A DNA stretch of 64,000 nt, taken from NCBI GenBank assembly GCA_900757145.1, contig CAAEMT010000014.1:5893-69892 (forward strand), in the 5' to 3' direction. Source of the DNA: Lachnospiraceae bacterium (GTDB taxonomy: Bacteria; Bacillota; Clostridia; Lachnospirales; Lachnospiraceae). The translations under genes and the position numbers were made by a program. Of the stretch, positions 25,989 to 35,172 are shown one piece after another; within the stretch, counting starts at the first letter, position 1; each line of letters opens with the position of its first letter. The notes beneath the pieces are model-generated. The model saw only the letters and a program-made list of their open reading frames with translations. It was not told the DNA's origin and searched no databases.

Positions 25989-26708
25989 ATGAAGGCAGTT
26001 ATTTTTGATATAGACGATACGCTGTACGATCAGCTAGAGCCATTTCGAACGGCGTATGAAGAAGTGTTTGGCGGCAGATTTGAGATAGATATGCAGGGGC
26101 TGTTTGCGGCGCGTTCCAGACGCAGCAATGAGGTGTTTGAGGCGGCGATGGCAGGAGAGATCTCAATGGACGAAATGTTTATTTACCGCGGACAGAAAGC
26201 CTTTGCAGATATGGGAGTCGGGATCACGTCGCAGGAAGCGCTTGATTTTCAGCACGCTTACGAGCGCAGTCAGGAGCGGATCACTCTTTCAGATACGATG
26301 AAGGAAGTATTGAAAGTATGCAAAAACGCAGGTTTTCTTTTGGGGATTCTTACGAATGGTCCGGCGCAGCATCAGAGAAAAAAGGTGCAGATACTCGGTA
26401 CGGATCAGTGGATCAGTCCGCAGCATGTAATCATTTCCGCAGAATGCGGCGTTTCAAAGCCGGATGCTGCTATTTTCCGGTGTGCGCAGGAGAAGCTTGG
26501 CGTATCTGCCGGAGACTGTATTTTTATCGGAGACAGCTTTGAAAATGATATTATCGGAGCAAAGAGGGCGGGCTGGCAGGCGGTATGGCTCAATAAGCTG
26601 CGCCGCAACGTTTCGGATGGAACATACCGCCCCGATCATACAGTGTATGATGAGGCGGAGCTTGCCGCGTGGATTCGGGATGAGCTGATCGGGGGAACGA
26701 TTCGCTGA
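25989..26708 (+). CDS. HAD-superfamily hydrolase
   Basis: A 239-residue phosphatase-type HAD protein. Motif I is FDIDDTLYDQ (6-15), motif II ILTNGPAQHQ with the Thr, the lysine motif VSKPDAAIFRCA and motif IV IGDSFENDIIGAKRAGW. A helical cap lies between motif I and II (C1 type), as in YjjG/phosphoglycolate-phosphatase relatives. Likely acts on a small phosphorylated metabolite in the cytoplasm; substrate unknown. AAGGAAAC lies before the ATG. Confidence 0.88.
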   Translation: MKAVIFDIDDTLYDQLEPFRTAYEEVFGGRFEIDMQGLFAARSRRSNEVFEAAMAGEISMDEMFIYRGQKAFADMGVGITSQEALDFQHAYERSQERITLSDTMKEVLKVCKNAGFLLGILTNGPAQHQRKKVQILGTDQWISPQHVIISAECGVSKPDAAIFRCAQEKLGVSAGDCIFIGDSFENDIIGAKRAGWQAVWLNKLRRNVSDGTYRPDHTVYDEAELAAWIRDELIGGTIR

Positions 26709-26745
26709 GCACATGTGAGAATGATAAAATGCAGGCTCAGTTTAA
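26705..26745. terminator. Weak hairpin between convergent genes
   Basis: CTGAGC (26705-26710) pairs with GCTCAG (26735-26740), followed by TTTAAAAAAG. It may end the HAD transcript. Confidence 0.35.
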
Positions 26746-27338
26746 AAAAGAGCAGCTTCGATCAGAGCGGCAAGATACTGATTGCCAGAGCGGTTTAAAT
26801 GGATGCCGTCATGCGTGACCGGCTCTCTGGCGGCAGCCTGTTCCAGCGCATTTTGTGTGTGGACGTATGTTACTTTGTCGCAGGGAAATTCTAAAACGGT
26901 CTGCCGGATCATTTCGCGCACGCTGCAAAGGACGGGAACCCAGTGGACGAGGTACTGTACAGTCGGAAAGAGAAACGGCTCGATCAGCAGTATTTTTGAC
27001 GTATTGTTTTCGAGAAGTCCTGCGATGAGCGTTCTGGCTGCTTTTTTTGAATGAGATAAAAGCTCGTCAGTCTGTTTCTGTGTCGGTCCGGTATTCATTA
27101 TGATGCCAACCTCATTGATGCCGCATGTGATCACGGCGCGCTCGTATGTGCGCGCAGCATACATTTGCTGCCATTTTTGCATCACGCGCGGAAAGGTAAA
27201 TCCGTTTGTGCCGCCGTTGACCGCAGTTATCTCGGGATGATGGGAGGCAATGAGCTTTACGTAGCCTCCTCCCAGATTGTCAGGGGTAAAATTGTGGGCG
27301 CAGTCCGTAATACTGTCGCCGAGAAATAAAATATTCAT
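26742..27338 (-). CDS. SGNH/GDSL-type hydrolase
   Basis: 198 residues. Block I is FLGDSITDCAHNF at the very start with the nucleophile serine, block II glycine lies in GGGYVKL, block III is ITCGINEVG (GxNE form) and block V is DGIHLNRSGNQYLAAL with the Asp-His pair. All four blocks of a GDSL esterase are present. No signal peptide, so cytoplasmic. The ATG at 27338 has AGGAG 8 bases upstream; a GTG three codons earlier abuts that site. Likely an esterase or acetyl-hydrolase; substrate unknown. Confidence 0.9.
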   Translation of the reverse strand: MNILFLGDSITDCAHNFTPDNLGGGYVKLIASHHPEITAVNGGTNGFTFPRVMQKWQQMYAARTYERAVITCGINEVGIIMNTGPTQKQTDELLSHSKKAARTLIAGLLENNTSKILLIEPFLFPTVQYLVHWVPVLCSVREMIRQTVLEFPCDKVTYVHTQNALEQAAAREPVTHDGIHLNRSGNQYLAALIEAALF

Positions 27339-27615
27339 GTGGATCACTCCTGCATTATTTGTGTAAAGAAGCGGGATTTTTTCTTAAAAATGATTGTCTG
27401 TGCTGCGAGAATAAATTGCCGCCTACCTGTATCGTATCACATTTTATCGAGGGAAGCTATTATGATCGCAGAGAGTCCGCTAAAAAAAGCGTGCGAAAAA
27501 AAGTACAAAAGACTTTTTTTTTCAAATATTATGTGGTACAATAACAGATAACGTCAGGACGAATCCGTATCTGTTTTTGTCCGGCATCTATTATGAAGAT
27601 AAGGAGAGTGCAGAA

Positions 27616-27759
27616 ATGAAACATATTAAAACATTAAACACAAAACCGTTACAGAATACTCTGAAAAAGGGCGGCTGCGGCGAGTGCCAGACATCCTGCC
27701 AGTCTGCATGCAAGACTTCCTGTACAGTAGGAAATCAGTCTTGTGAGAGCAGCAAATAA
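27616..27759 (+). CDS. scfA: SCIFF ranthipeptide precursor (six cysteines in forty-five residues)
   Basis: A 47-residue peptide starting MKHIKTLNTKPLQNTLKKGG, with Cys at 21, 24, 28, 32, 36 and 43. This is the SCIFF family (TIGR03973), nearly universal in Clostridia. The leader part binds the maturase and the Cys-rich core receives radical-made thioether links to non-alpha carbons. AAGGAG lies 9 bases before the ATG. The maturase gene follows 89 bases downstream, behind a hairpin. No dedicated protease or exporter is seen next to it. The biological role of SCIFF peptides is not settled. Confidence 0.95.
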   Translation: MKHIKTLNTKPLQNTLKKGGCGECQTSCQSACKTSCTVGNQSCESSK

Positions 27760-27782
27760 TAAAAATGCGATAAAATGGAATG

Positions 27783-27812
27783 GGCAGCGGAGAGATGCTT
27801 CGCTGCCTTTCT
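27783..27812 (+). terminator. Attenuator between SCIFF precursor and maturase
   Basis: GGCAGCG (27783-27789) pairs with CGCTGCC (27801-27807), followed by TTTCTG. Likely keeps precursor mRNA in excess of maturase mRNA. Confidence 0.65.
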
Positions 27813-27848
27813 GAATGAATAAGAACAAAATAGGAAGGGGCTTTTGGT

Positions 27849-29210
27849 GTGATCCATCAGTACAAAAATAATGGATACAACATCGTTTTGGATGTGAACA
27901 GCGGATCGGTGCATGTCGTAGATGAATTAGTATACGATGTGATAGCTCTGCTTGATGCGGGAAAGACAAAAGAGGAGACAAAACAGGAGCTTTCCGAAAA
28001 ATATAAGATACAGGATATTACTGAGGCGCTTGAAGAGTGTGAGGAATTAAAAGAAGCAGGCGTTCTGTTTACAGAGGATATTTATGAAAACGCGATTACC
28101 GATTATAAGGCGCGAAAGACTGTAGTAAAAGCGCTTTGCTTACATATTGCGCACGACTGCAATCTCGCATGCCGCTACTGCTTTGCAGAAGAAGGAGAGT
28201 ATCACGGACGGCGCGCTCTTATGAGCTATGAGGTCGGTAAGAAGGCGCTTGATTTCCTGATTGCAAATTCCGGTTCGAGAAGAAATCTTGAGGTTGACTT
28301 TTTCGGTGGGGAACCGCTGATGAACTGGCAGGTCGTAAAGGATCTCGTAAAATACGGCAGAGAGCAGGAAAAGCTGCATGATAAGAACTTCCGTTTTACG
28401 CTGACGACGAACGGCGTACTGCTTAACGATGAGATCATGGAATTCTGCAATAAGGAAATGGCGAACGTCGTGCTCAGTATTGACGGCAGAAAAGAAGTAC
28501 ATGACTTTATGCGTCCGTTCCGCAAAGGAGCAGGCAGCTATGATCTTGTTATGCCGAAATTCAAGAAGTTTGCAGAGAGCAGAAACCAGCAGAAATACTA
28601 TGTGCGCGGTACATTCACGCATTATAATCTTGATTTTTCCAAAGATGTCCTGCATTTTGCGGACGAGGGCTTTGAACAGATTTCTGTAGAGCCTGTTGTC
28701 GCGCCTGAGACGGAAGCTTATGCGATCAAGAAAGAGGATATTCCGCAGATTCTTGAGGAGTACGATAAGCTGGCTGCCGAGATGGTAAAACGTGAAAAAG
28801 AGGGAAGAGGATTTACATTCTTCCACTATATGCTCGATCTAAGCGGCGGTCCGTGCGTATACAAACGCCTTTCTGGATGTGGGTCAGGCACGGAGTATTT
28901 GGCAGTGACGCCGTGGGGTGATCTGTATCCGTGCCATCAGTTTGTCGGTATTGAAAAATATCTGATGGGAAATGTAGATGAGGGTATTACAAGACCGGAG
29001 ATTATTGACGAATTTAAATGCTGCAACGTTTATACCAAGGAAAAATGTAAAAACTGCTTTGCGAAGTTCTACTGCAGCGGCGGCTGCGCAGCGAACTCCT
29101 ATAATTTCCACGGGACGATTCAGGATGCGTATGATATTGGCTGTGAGCTTCAGCGCAAACGTGTGGAGTGTGCCATTATGATAAAGGCGGCATTAGCCGA
29201 CAACGAATAA
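27849..29210 (+). CDS. scfB: SCIFF radical SAM maturase (thioether-forming, SPASM domain)
   Basis: A 453-residue [4Fe-4S] enzyme. Residues about 1-80 form a leader-binding PqqD-like region (LDVNSGSVHVVDELVYDVI). The radical SAM motif HDCNLACRYCF (CxxxCxxC) is at about residues 101-111. The C-terminal SPASM part holds many cysteines: GGPCVYKRLSGCGSG, LYPCHQF, CKNCFAKFYCSGGCAAN and GCELQRKRVEC. It should bind auxiliary clusters and make thioether bonds in the precursor at 27616-27759, as CteB does in Clostridium thermocellum. GTG start after AGGAAGGGG. SecDF follows 12 bases later. Confidence 0.95.
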   Translation: MIHQYKNNGYNIVLDVNSGSVHVVDELVYDVIALLDAGKTKEETKQELSEKYKIQDITEALEECEELKEAGVLFTEDIYENAITDYKARKTVVKALCLHIAHDCNLACRYCFAEEGEYHGRRALMSYEVGKKALDFLIANSGSRRNLEVDFFGGEPLMNWQVVKDLVKYGREQEKLHDKNFRFTLTTNGVLLNDEIMEFCNKEMANVVLSIDGRKEVHDFMRPFRKGAGSYDLVMPKFKKFAESRNQQKYYVRGTFTHYNLDFSKDVLHFADEGFEQISVEPVVAPETEAYAIKKEDIPQILEEYDKLAAEMVKREKEGRGFTFFHYMLDLSGGPCVYKRLSGCGSGTEYLAVTPWGDLYPCHQFVGIEKYLMGNVDEGITRPEIIDEFKCCNVYTKEKCKNCFAKFYCSGGCAANSYNFHGTIQDAYDIGCELQRKRVECAIMIKAALADNE

Positions 29211-29222
29211 AGGAGAAAAGTC

Positions 29223-31367
29223 ATGAACAAGAAAAAAGCAAGAGTTGTTCTTGTCGGTATGGTGGCTTTGCTGGCGCTCCTGATCTATACGTCAGCAGTC
29301 GGTTTCGGCAAGACAGGGACAGGAGCGGCTAAGAATATCATTCTTGGTCTCGATCTTTCAGGCGGTGTAAGTATCACATATCAGGCAAAGGGCGATGAGA
29401 CGCCTTCAGAAGAGGATATGAAGGATACGATTTATAAACTGCAGCAGAGAGTGACAGGTTACAGCACAGAGGCTCAGGTGTATCAGGAAGGCTCAGACCG
29501 CATTAACATCGAGATTCCGGGCGTATCTGATGCAAATGCGATTCTCGAAGAGCTTGGAAAGCCGGGTTCTCTGGAATTCCGTCTTGAGGACGGAACAGTT
29601 GTCCTGACAGGAAATCAGGTTGCTGATGCGGCGGCAAAGACACAGCAGGATAATATGGGCAACCGTGAGTATGTTGTACAGCTTGAACTGACAAAGGATG
29701 GTAAAGAGGCATTTGCTAAAGCAACGGCTGAAAATGTCGGAAAAGCGATTGAAATCGTATATGATGATCATGTGATCAGCGCGCCTACAGTAAATGAAGC
29801 GATTCCGGACGGTACGGCAATCATTTCAGGTATGGCTGACGCAGAGGAGGCACAAAACCTTGCATCCTCCATCCGTATTGGTTCTCTTTCTCTTGAGCTT
29901 GAAGAGATCCGTTCCAATGTAGTCGGAGCACAGCTTGGAGAAGATGCGATCCGCACAAGCCTTATTGCAGGTGCAATCGGTATTGCTCTTGTCATTATCT
30001 TTATGATCATTGTATATGCGCTTCCGGGCGTTGTCGCAGGTCTGTCTCTTTTGATCTATGTGGGATTGACTCTTGTGAGCCTGAATGCGTTTGATCTGAC
30101 GCTGACGCTTCCCGGTATCGCAGGTATTATCCTGACGATCGGTATGGCGGTTGATGCGAATGTTATCATTTACGCACGTATCCGTGAGGAGATCGCAGCT
30201 GGTAAATCAGTTAAGGCAGCGATAAAGACAGGTTTCCAGAAGGCTCTTTCTGCTATTCTTGATGGAAATATTACGACGCTTATTGCGGCGTTCGTGCTGA
30301 ACCTGATGGGAACAGGAAGTGTAAAGGGATTTGCACAGACATTGGCGCTTGGTATTGTGCTTTCTATGATAACTGCGCTTGTTATTTCCCGTTTGATCGT
30401 AATGTCTCTGTATGAACTTGGTTTCAAGGAGGAGAAGTATTACGGTAAAGCAAAACAGACGAAAGTGATCAATTTTATCGGCAAGAAGCATATTTTCTTT
30501 GTTGTCTCTATCGTAATGATTCTTGCAGGACCGATTTTTATGGGGATCAATTCAGCAGCAGGAAAGGGAGCCCTCAATCTGAGTATGGATTTTAAGGGAG
30601 GTACTTCTACGAGCGTTATCTTCAATGAAGATCTGTCGATCGCGCAGCTTGACGCAGATGTGAAGCCTCTTATTATGAAGGTGACAGGTGATGCTGAGAT
30701 CCAGACACAGAAGGTAGCAGGTTCAAACGAGGTATTTATTAAGACTCGCGTACTTACACTGGATGAACGTGAAGAAGTATCGCAGGCACTGCAGGACGCA
30801 TACGGTATCGACAAAAAGGCAATCAACTTTGAGACGATCTCCTCAACGGTCAGCAGCGAGATGCGTCAGGATGCAGTTACAGCTGTTTTGATCGCTGCGC
30901 TGTGTATGCTTGTATACATCTGGTTCCGTTTTAAAGATATCCGCTTTGCGGGAAGCGCCGTTCTGGCTCTTTTGCATGACGTACTTGTTGTATTTACGTG
31001 CTATGCGGCTGTCCGCATTTCCATTGGAAACACGTTCATTGCATGTATGCTGACGATTGTAGGATATTCAATCAACGCAACGATCGTTATTTTTGACCGA
31101 ATCAGAGAGAATCAAAAACTCATGGGAAAAGCATCGTTGATTGATATTGTCAATACAAGTATCACTCAGACACTGACGAGAAGTATTTATACTTCCTTTA
31201 CGACATTCATTACGATTGCAGTGCTTTATGTACTCGGTGTAGCTACAATCAAGGAATTTGCGCTTCCGATGATCGTAGGTATCGTAGCAGGAGGATATTC
31301 ATCTGTATGTATTACAGGCGCGCTGTGGTACGTTATGAAGACTCATACAAAGAAAGCAGCAGCATAA
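29223..31367 (+). CDS. secDF: Protein translocase subunit SecDF (fused SecD and SecF)
   Basis: 714 residues. SecD half: one N-terminal helix, an extracellular P1 domain with LDLSGGVSITYQ and IEIPGVSDANAI, then the five-helix bundle with LTLPGIAGIILTIGMAVDANVIIYARIREE. SecF half from about 415: MDFKGGTSTSVIFN, then LTIVGYSINATIVIFDRIREN. SecDF uses ion flow to pull exported proteins forward at the Sec channel. Fusion of the two is common in Firmicutes. AAGGAG precedes the ATG, and the 12-base gap after the SCIFF maturase suggests joint transcription. Confidence 0.95.
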   Translation: MNKKKARVVLVGMVALLALLIYTSAVGFGKTGTGAAKNIILGLDLSGGVSITYQAKGDETPSEEDMKDTIYKLQQRVTGYSTEAQVYQEGSDRINIEIPGVSDANAILEELGKPGSLEFRLEDGTVVLTGNQVADAAAKTQQDNMGNREYVVQLELTKDGKEAFAKATAENVGKAIEIVYDDHVISAPTVNEAIPDGTAIISGMADAEEAQNLASSIRIGSLSLELEEIRSNVVGAQLGEDAIRTSLIAGAIGIALVIIFMIIVYALPGVVAGLSLLIYVGLTLVSLNAFDLTLTLPGIAGIILTIGMAVDANVIIYARIREEIAAGKSVKAAIKTGFQKALSAILDGNITTLIAAFVLNLMGTGSVKGFAQTLALGIVLSMITALVISRLIVMSLYELGFKEEKYYGKAKQTKVINFIGKKHIFFVVSIVMILAGPIFMGINSAAGKGALNLSMDFKGGTSTSVIFNEDLSIAQLDADVKPLIMKVTGDAEIQTQKVAGSNEVFIKTRVLTLDEREEVSQALQDAYGIDKKAINFETISSTVSSEMRQDAVTAVLIAALCMLVYIWFRFKDIRFAGSAVLALLHDVLVVFTCYAAVRISIGNTFIACMLTIVGYSINATIVIFDRIRENQKLMGKASLIDIVNTSITQTLTRSIYTSFTTFITIAVLYVLGVATIKEFALPMIVGIVAGGYSSVCITGALWYVMKTHTKKAAA

Positions 31368-31432
31368 GCTGTTTGATTGCAGTATAATTTATTAGAAAAG
31401 ATAATAATTTTATTATCGTGTGATCAAAAGTG

Positions 31433-31491
31433 TCCGGACTGCCTAGTTCCGGAAGCCGGATGGCTTTCGGAGCAGCGGCCGGATATTTTTT
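31433..31491 (+). terminator. Nested hairpin with T-run after secDF, before recJ
   Basis: A 12-pair stem GTTCCGGAAGCC (31446-31457) with GGCTTTCGGAGC (31462-31473) is enclosed by TCCGG (31433-31437) and CCGGA (31479-31483), then TATTTTTT. It may end the secDF transcript or attenuate recJ. Confidence 0.75.
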
Positions 31492-31549
31492 GTGTCATAG
31501 GAAAGAACCATCATACAAGCATTATTATATTAAATTAGAAGGGAAAGGC

Positions 31550-33403
31550 ATGAGAAGAAAGAAAGAAAAATGGTTTGTTGCAGCAAAACGGGCTGATTTT
31601 GAACAGATAGCGAAAAAATTTTCGATCGATCCTGTGACAGCGCGACTGATCCGAAACCGTGATGTTGTAGGAGATGAACAGATACAGTCTTACTTAAAAG
31701 GCGGTATGGAGTCGCTGCATGATCCGAATCTGATGAAAGGATGTCAGGAAGCAGCCCGGCTTCTTGCAAAGAAGATAGAGGAGAAGAAAAAAATCCGTAT
31801 TATAGGTGATTATGATATAGATGGAGTCAATGCAACGTATATTTTGTATCGCGGACTTACACATTGCGGGGCAAACGTAGACTTTGAGATACCGGATCGG
31901 ATGAAGGACGGATACGGATTAAATATCCATTTGCTTGAGCTGGCTCGTGCAGAAGAAGTGGATACCGTGATCACCTGTGATAATGGAATTGCCGCACTTG
32001 ATGAGATTGCGTATGCGAGGAGACATGGAATGACTGTGATCGTTACAGATCATCATGAACCACGCTACGAAGCGTGCGGGGAAGAGCAGCCAAAGGCAGA
32101 ACAATCCGGTGGAGAAGCAAAAAGCAGGGAAATAAAAAGCAGAGAAACAGAGAGTGAAAATCTGTCGCGAAGGTATCTTCTGCCGGAAGCAGATGTGCTG
32201 ATTAATCCAAAACAGCCGGATTGTGCGTATCCGTATAAAAAGCTGTGCGGCGCTGCGGTGGCGTGGAAGGTAATCTGCTGTCTGTTTGATGTTTGCCGTG
32301 TCCCGTTTGCACGGGCAGAAGAATTACTGCCGTTTGTCGCTGTGGCGACTGTCGGAGATGTAATGGAGCTTGACGGTGAAAACCGCATTCTGGTAAAGGA
32401 GGGGCTGCAAAGATTTCCTGATACAGACAATCTGGGACTGCGTGCTCTTGTTGCCGCAAATGCGCTTGATATAGAAAACATCACATCTTATCATATCGGA
32501 TTTGTCCTGGGGCCGTGTATCAATGCAAGCGGGCGGCTTGATACGGCGAAGCGGTCTATGCGCCTTTTGCTTGCTGAGGATCAGATGGAAGCAAAGAAAC
32601 TTGCAGAGGAGCTGAAGCAGCTTAATGATGAGCGTAAGACATTGACTTTAGAAGCTGTATCCGAGGCGTGTGAACTGATCGAGACAGGCATCTATGATCA
32701 GGATCGTGTTCTTGTTATTTATTTGCCGTCATGTCATGAGAGTATTGCTGGAATTGTGGCAGGCAGGCTTCGTGAGCGGTATGGAAAACCGACATTTGTA
32801 GTGACGGATTCTAAGGATGGTGCGAAAGGCTCAGGGCGTTCGATAGAAGCATATTCCATGTTTGATGAAATGGTAAAGTGCGGTGATGTATTTACAAAAT
32901 ACGGCGGTCATCCGATGGCCGCGGGGTTTTCACTGGAAAAAAGCCGTATTGATGAAATGCGCATGCGGCTGAATGAAAACTGTATCTTAAGTGATGAGGA
33001 GATGATGGAAAAGGTCACGATTGATGTGCCGATGCCTATCGGCTATATAAGTGAATCGCTGATCGATGAGCTGGCTTTGCTTGAACCGTTCGGTCGGGGA
33101 AACGAAAAGCCCATCTTTGCCGAAGCGCACCTTTCGCTGCTCGGCGCGCGAATCCTCGGAAAAAATGCAAACGTTGTTAAGCTTCGTGTGATGAACCGCG
33201 CAGGCTGTGTCATGGATGCTATGTATTTCGGAGATCCGCAGGAGCTGGAGGAATATCTTGCAGAAAAATATAACCAGACGAAGGTACAGGAGCTTTTCTG
33301 GGGACGCGGTTCGCAGATGGAGCTGGACATTGCGTATTATCCGTCTGTGAACGAATACATGGGGAGAAAAACACTCCAGATCGTAATAAAGAATTATAAA
33401 TAG
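31550..33403 (+). CDS. recJ: Single-stranded-DNA-specific exonuclease RecJ
   Basis: A 617-residue 5'-3' exonuclease of DHH/DHHA1 type for recombination and repair. Motif I IIGDYDIDGVNA, motif III VIVTDHHEP (DHH) and GPCINASGRLDTAKRS follow in order, then the DHHA1 part with KGSGRSIEAYSMF and YGGHPMAAGFS, and a C-terminal OB region. An insertion of about 35 charged residues (EQPKAEQSGGEAKSREIKSR) sits just after the DHH motif and is probably a surface loop. The ATG at 31550 has GAAGGGAAAGG; the longer frame from 31430 runs through the terminator. Confidence 0.92.
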   Translation: MRRKKEKWFVAAKRADFEQIAKKFSIDPVTARLIRNRDVVGDEQIQSYLKGGMESLHDPNLMKGCQEAARLLAKKIEEKKKIRIIGDYDIDGVNATYILYRGLTHCGANVDFEIPDRMKDGYGLNIHLLELARAEEVDTVITCDNGIAALDEIAYARRHGMTVIVTDHHEPRYEACGEEQPKAEQSGGEAKSREIKSRETESENLSRRYLLPEADVLINPKQPDCAYPYKKLCGAAVAWKVICCLFDVCRVPFARAEELLPFVAVATVGDVMELDGENRILVKEGLQRFPDTDNLGLRALVAANALDIENITSYHIGFVLGPCINASGRLDTAKRSMRLLLAEDQMEAKKLAEELKQLNDERKTLTLEAVSEACELIETGIYDQDRVLVIYLPSCHESIAGIVAGRLRERYGKPTFVVTDSKDGAKGSGRSIEAYSMFDEMVKCGDVFTKYGGHPMAAGFSLEKSRIDEMRMRLNENCILSDEEMMEKVTIDVPMPIGYISESLIDELALLEPFGRGNEKPIFAEAHLSLLGARILGKNANVVKLRVMNRAGCVMDAMYFGDPQELEEYLAEKYNQTKVQELFWGRGSQMELDIAYYPSVNEYMGRKTLQIVIKNYK

Positions 33404-33453
33404 CAGTGCAGCCGCTTCACGCGCACGGAAGCAAGAGATATGTAATTGCTACG

Positions 33454-33530
33454 CAGTATGCATCCGGTGCGGCAAAAGTGTGCCCAGTAAGAGCTGTGCA
33501 AAGCTGCGAGAGTGTTCGGAGCATATTTTT
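33454..33530 (+). repeat. Diverged intergenic element, copy B
   Basis: Matches 7230-7306 in order and spacing (ATGCATCCGGT, AAAAGTG, GTAAG.GCT, CGGAG, T-rich end). Lies between recJ and a convergent secreted-protein gene. Confidence 0.4.
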
Positions 33531-33583
33531 GTTGATGAATTGGCTGCTGTAAGTCTTAAAAGCCGGGCATAGGGACACAGTGG

Positions 33584-34075
33584 TCAGAATTTCAGATGAG
33601 AAAAGTAAGCCTTATCTTTTGCAGAAAGCTTTCTTTTATATTTGAGCGTCACGGATTCGTCCCAGTAAAAGCGATTGAACCTGGATGACTTTTTGACTTT
33701 CATTTTCACCTGCACCTTATTTTTAGAAAAGAACAGGGAACCGGTACCCTTATTTCCCCAACTGTCCGCCCATTTGAACTTTGTGACCTTATTCTTTTTC
33801 AGTGGGGCAGTAATCGTACTCGTCTGATAAAGCGGCGAGCCATTGATGCCATAATGCTCTACGACGAAAGATACCTTCTTTTTTGTGAGCTTCGTAACGA
33901 CGAGGGAGGTCGTGGGCTTTCTTTTTGCTCCGGATGCCCAGGGGCCGCTTACCTTGTACGATTTCTGGTAAACGCCGGTACGCGCCTTTGACGATGCCTG
34001 TGCGTTCAGAGGCAGAGCGCAGATCATTACAAGCAGGAGAAGAAAGAGATTCAGGTGTTTTTTTGCTGTTTTCAT
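33584..34075 (-). CDS. Hypothetical secreted basic protein
   Basis: 163 residues. A clear signal peptide (about 1-28, ending AQA before SS) and a very basic mature part rich in Lys, Ser and Thr with alternating beta-type patterns (TSLVVTKLTKKKVSFVVEHY). No cysteine or transmembrane segment after the signal, so it is predicted to be exported and may stay on the wall by charge. GGAGG precedes the ATG. It is probably in the same transcript as the PHP phosphatase 36 bases upstream. No family recognised. Confidence 0.75.
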   Translation of the reverse strand: MKTAKKHLNLFLLLLVMICALPLNAQASSKARTGVYQKSYKVSGPWASGAKRKPTTSLVVTKLTKKKVSFVVEHYGINGSPLYQTSTITAPLKKNKVTKFKWADSWGNKGTGSLFFSKNKVQVKMKVKKSSRFNRFYWDESVTLKYKRKLSAKDKAYFSHLKF

Positions 34076-34111
34076 GAAAACCTCCTTTAAAATGAAAATA
34101 GGTTAATAAAG

Positions 34112-34924
34112 CTACAGAAAAATCTGCTGCGGGCATCTTTGTTTAAAAATCGTATAACTGCGAAAACCAAGTGAGGAAAGGATTTCGTGAGCCTTTTTGA
34201 AATCAAAACAAAGATGCTGCGGAGCGTGTGCATCTGATCCGATGGTAACAAGTTCCCCGCCCAGCTCGCGGTATCTGCGCAGAACGTCTGTAGAGGGATT
34301 CGGTTCCCCGAGACCGTATTTCAGTCCTCCCGTATTGACCTCCAGACATTTACCGTTTTCGATAAGAAAATGAAGAATCGGATCGATCACATCTGCGTAT
34401 TTATAATAGGAATAAAAAAGATTGCGGTTTGGACCGTAGCGGACAATAAAATCGAGGTGTCCCAGTGTGTCAAATGATTTTAGTTCCAGACGCTTAAGCG
34501 CCTCATACTGCTCCATGAAAAAATCAGCGTAGCAGTCTTCCTCTTTTCGCCCTGCAAAACAGCCTCCGTAATAAGGATCTTCCCCATACAGAAGATGACA
34601 AGAGGCAATGATAAAATCAAAAGGATAAGCATCTGCAAGCATAGAAAGCTCTGAAACGAGATGCTTCTGTATACCGAATTCCATGCCGGTACCGATCCAC
34701 AGCCTGTCACGGTATTGTTCTTTTAGTTTTTTTAGAGATGGGAAATACGCATCAAGATCAAGCACAAAATTTTCTTCGACCGGAGGATAATCTGGATCAT
34801 AGTGCTCTGTAAAACATAATCCATCCAATCCAAGCGCCAGTGCACGTTCGGCCATGTGCTGTGCCGGTGTATCGCTGTCACCGGAAAAGTCCGAATGAAG
34901 ATGAAAGTCGTATCTGATTCCCAT
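34112..34924 (-). CDS. hisJ: Histidinol-phosphatase of the PHP family (HisJ-like)
   Basis: A 270-residue metal-dependent phosphatase. The N-terminus DFHLHSDFSGDSDT carries the HxH metal motif; CFTEHYDP, EFGIQ, SCHLLYG, LGHLDF and GSDAHAP give the other metal ligands in the order of PHP/HisK proteins. The usual reaction is histidinol-phosphate to histidinol. No other his genes are nearby, so a different phosphate ester is possible. ATG at the end of a GGGAGG site. Confidence 0.85.
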   Translation of the reverse strand: MGIRYDFHLHSDFSGDSDTPAQHMAERALALGLDGLCFTEHYDPDYPPVEENFVLDLDAYFPSLKKLKEQYRDRLWIGTGMEFGIQKHLVSELSMLADAYPFDFIIASCHLLYGEDPYYGGCFAGRKEEDCYADFFMEQYEALKRLELKSFDTLGHLDFIVRYGPNRNLFYSYYKYADVIDPILHFLIENGKCLEVNTGGLKYGLGEPNPSTDVLRRYRELGGELVTIGSDAHAPQHLCFDFKKAHEILSSLGFRSYTIFKQRCPQQIFL

Positions 34925-35059
34925 GTGTGTTCCTCCCTGTAATCTGTATCTGTCTTCCTAATGAATCATTGCCCGGTCTGTGAAACTTATTATTAAGAAT
35001 ATCATATCGGACATAAAATTAAAAGTCTATAAATTTTTGGAAGAAAATCATATTACTAC

Positions 35060-35088
35060 TTGAATTTTTGGGATAAATTAGTTAGAAT
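35060..35088 (+). promoter_or_regulatory. Promoter of gap
   Basis: TTGAAT (35060-35065), a 17-base spacer, TAGAAT (35083-35088). The leader of about 80 bases ends in TTTAGGAGG. Confidence 0.65.
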
Positions 35089-35172
35089 AATAGACAGGTT
35101 GAGGTTTTTTTAACAAATGAAGATACCTTGACATTTACCTAATCAAAATTACATTTAGGAGGAATTGTAATC

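Noticed and set aside
31430..31549. 40-codon extension of recJ
   Set aside because: It passes through the nested hairpin and T-run; the ATG at 31550 has the ribosome site and the expected N-terminus.
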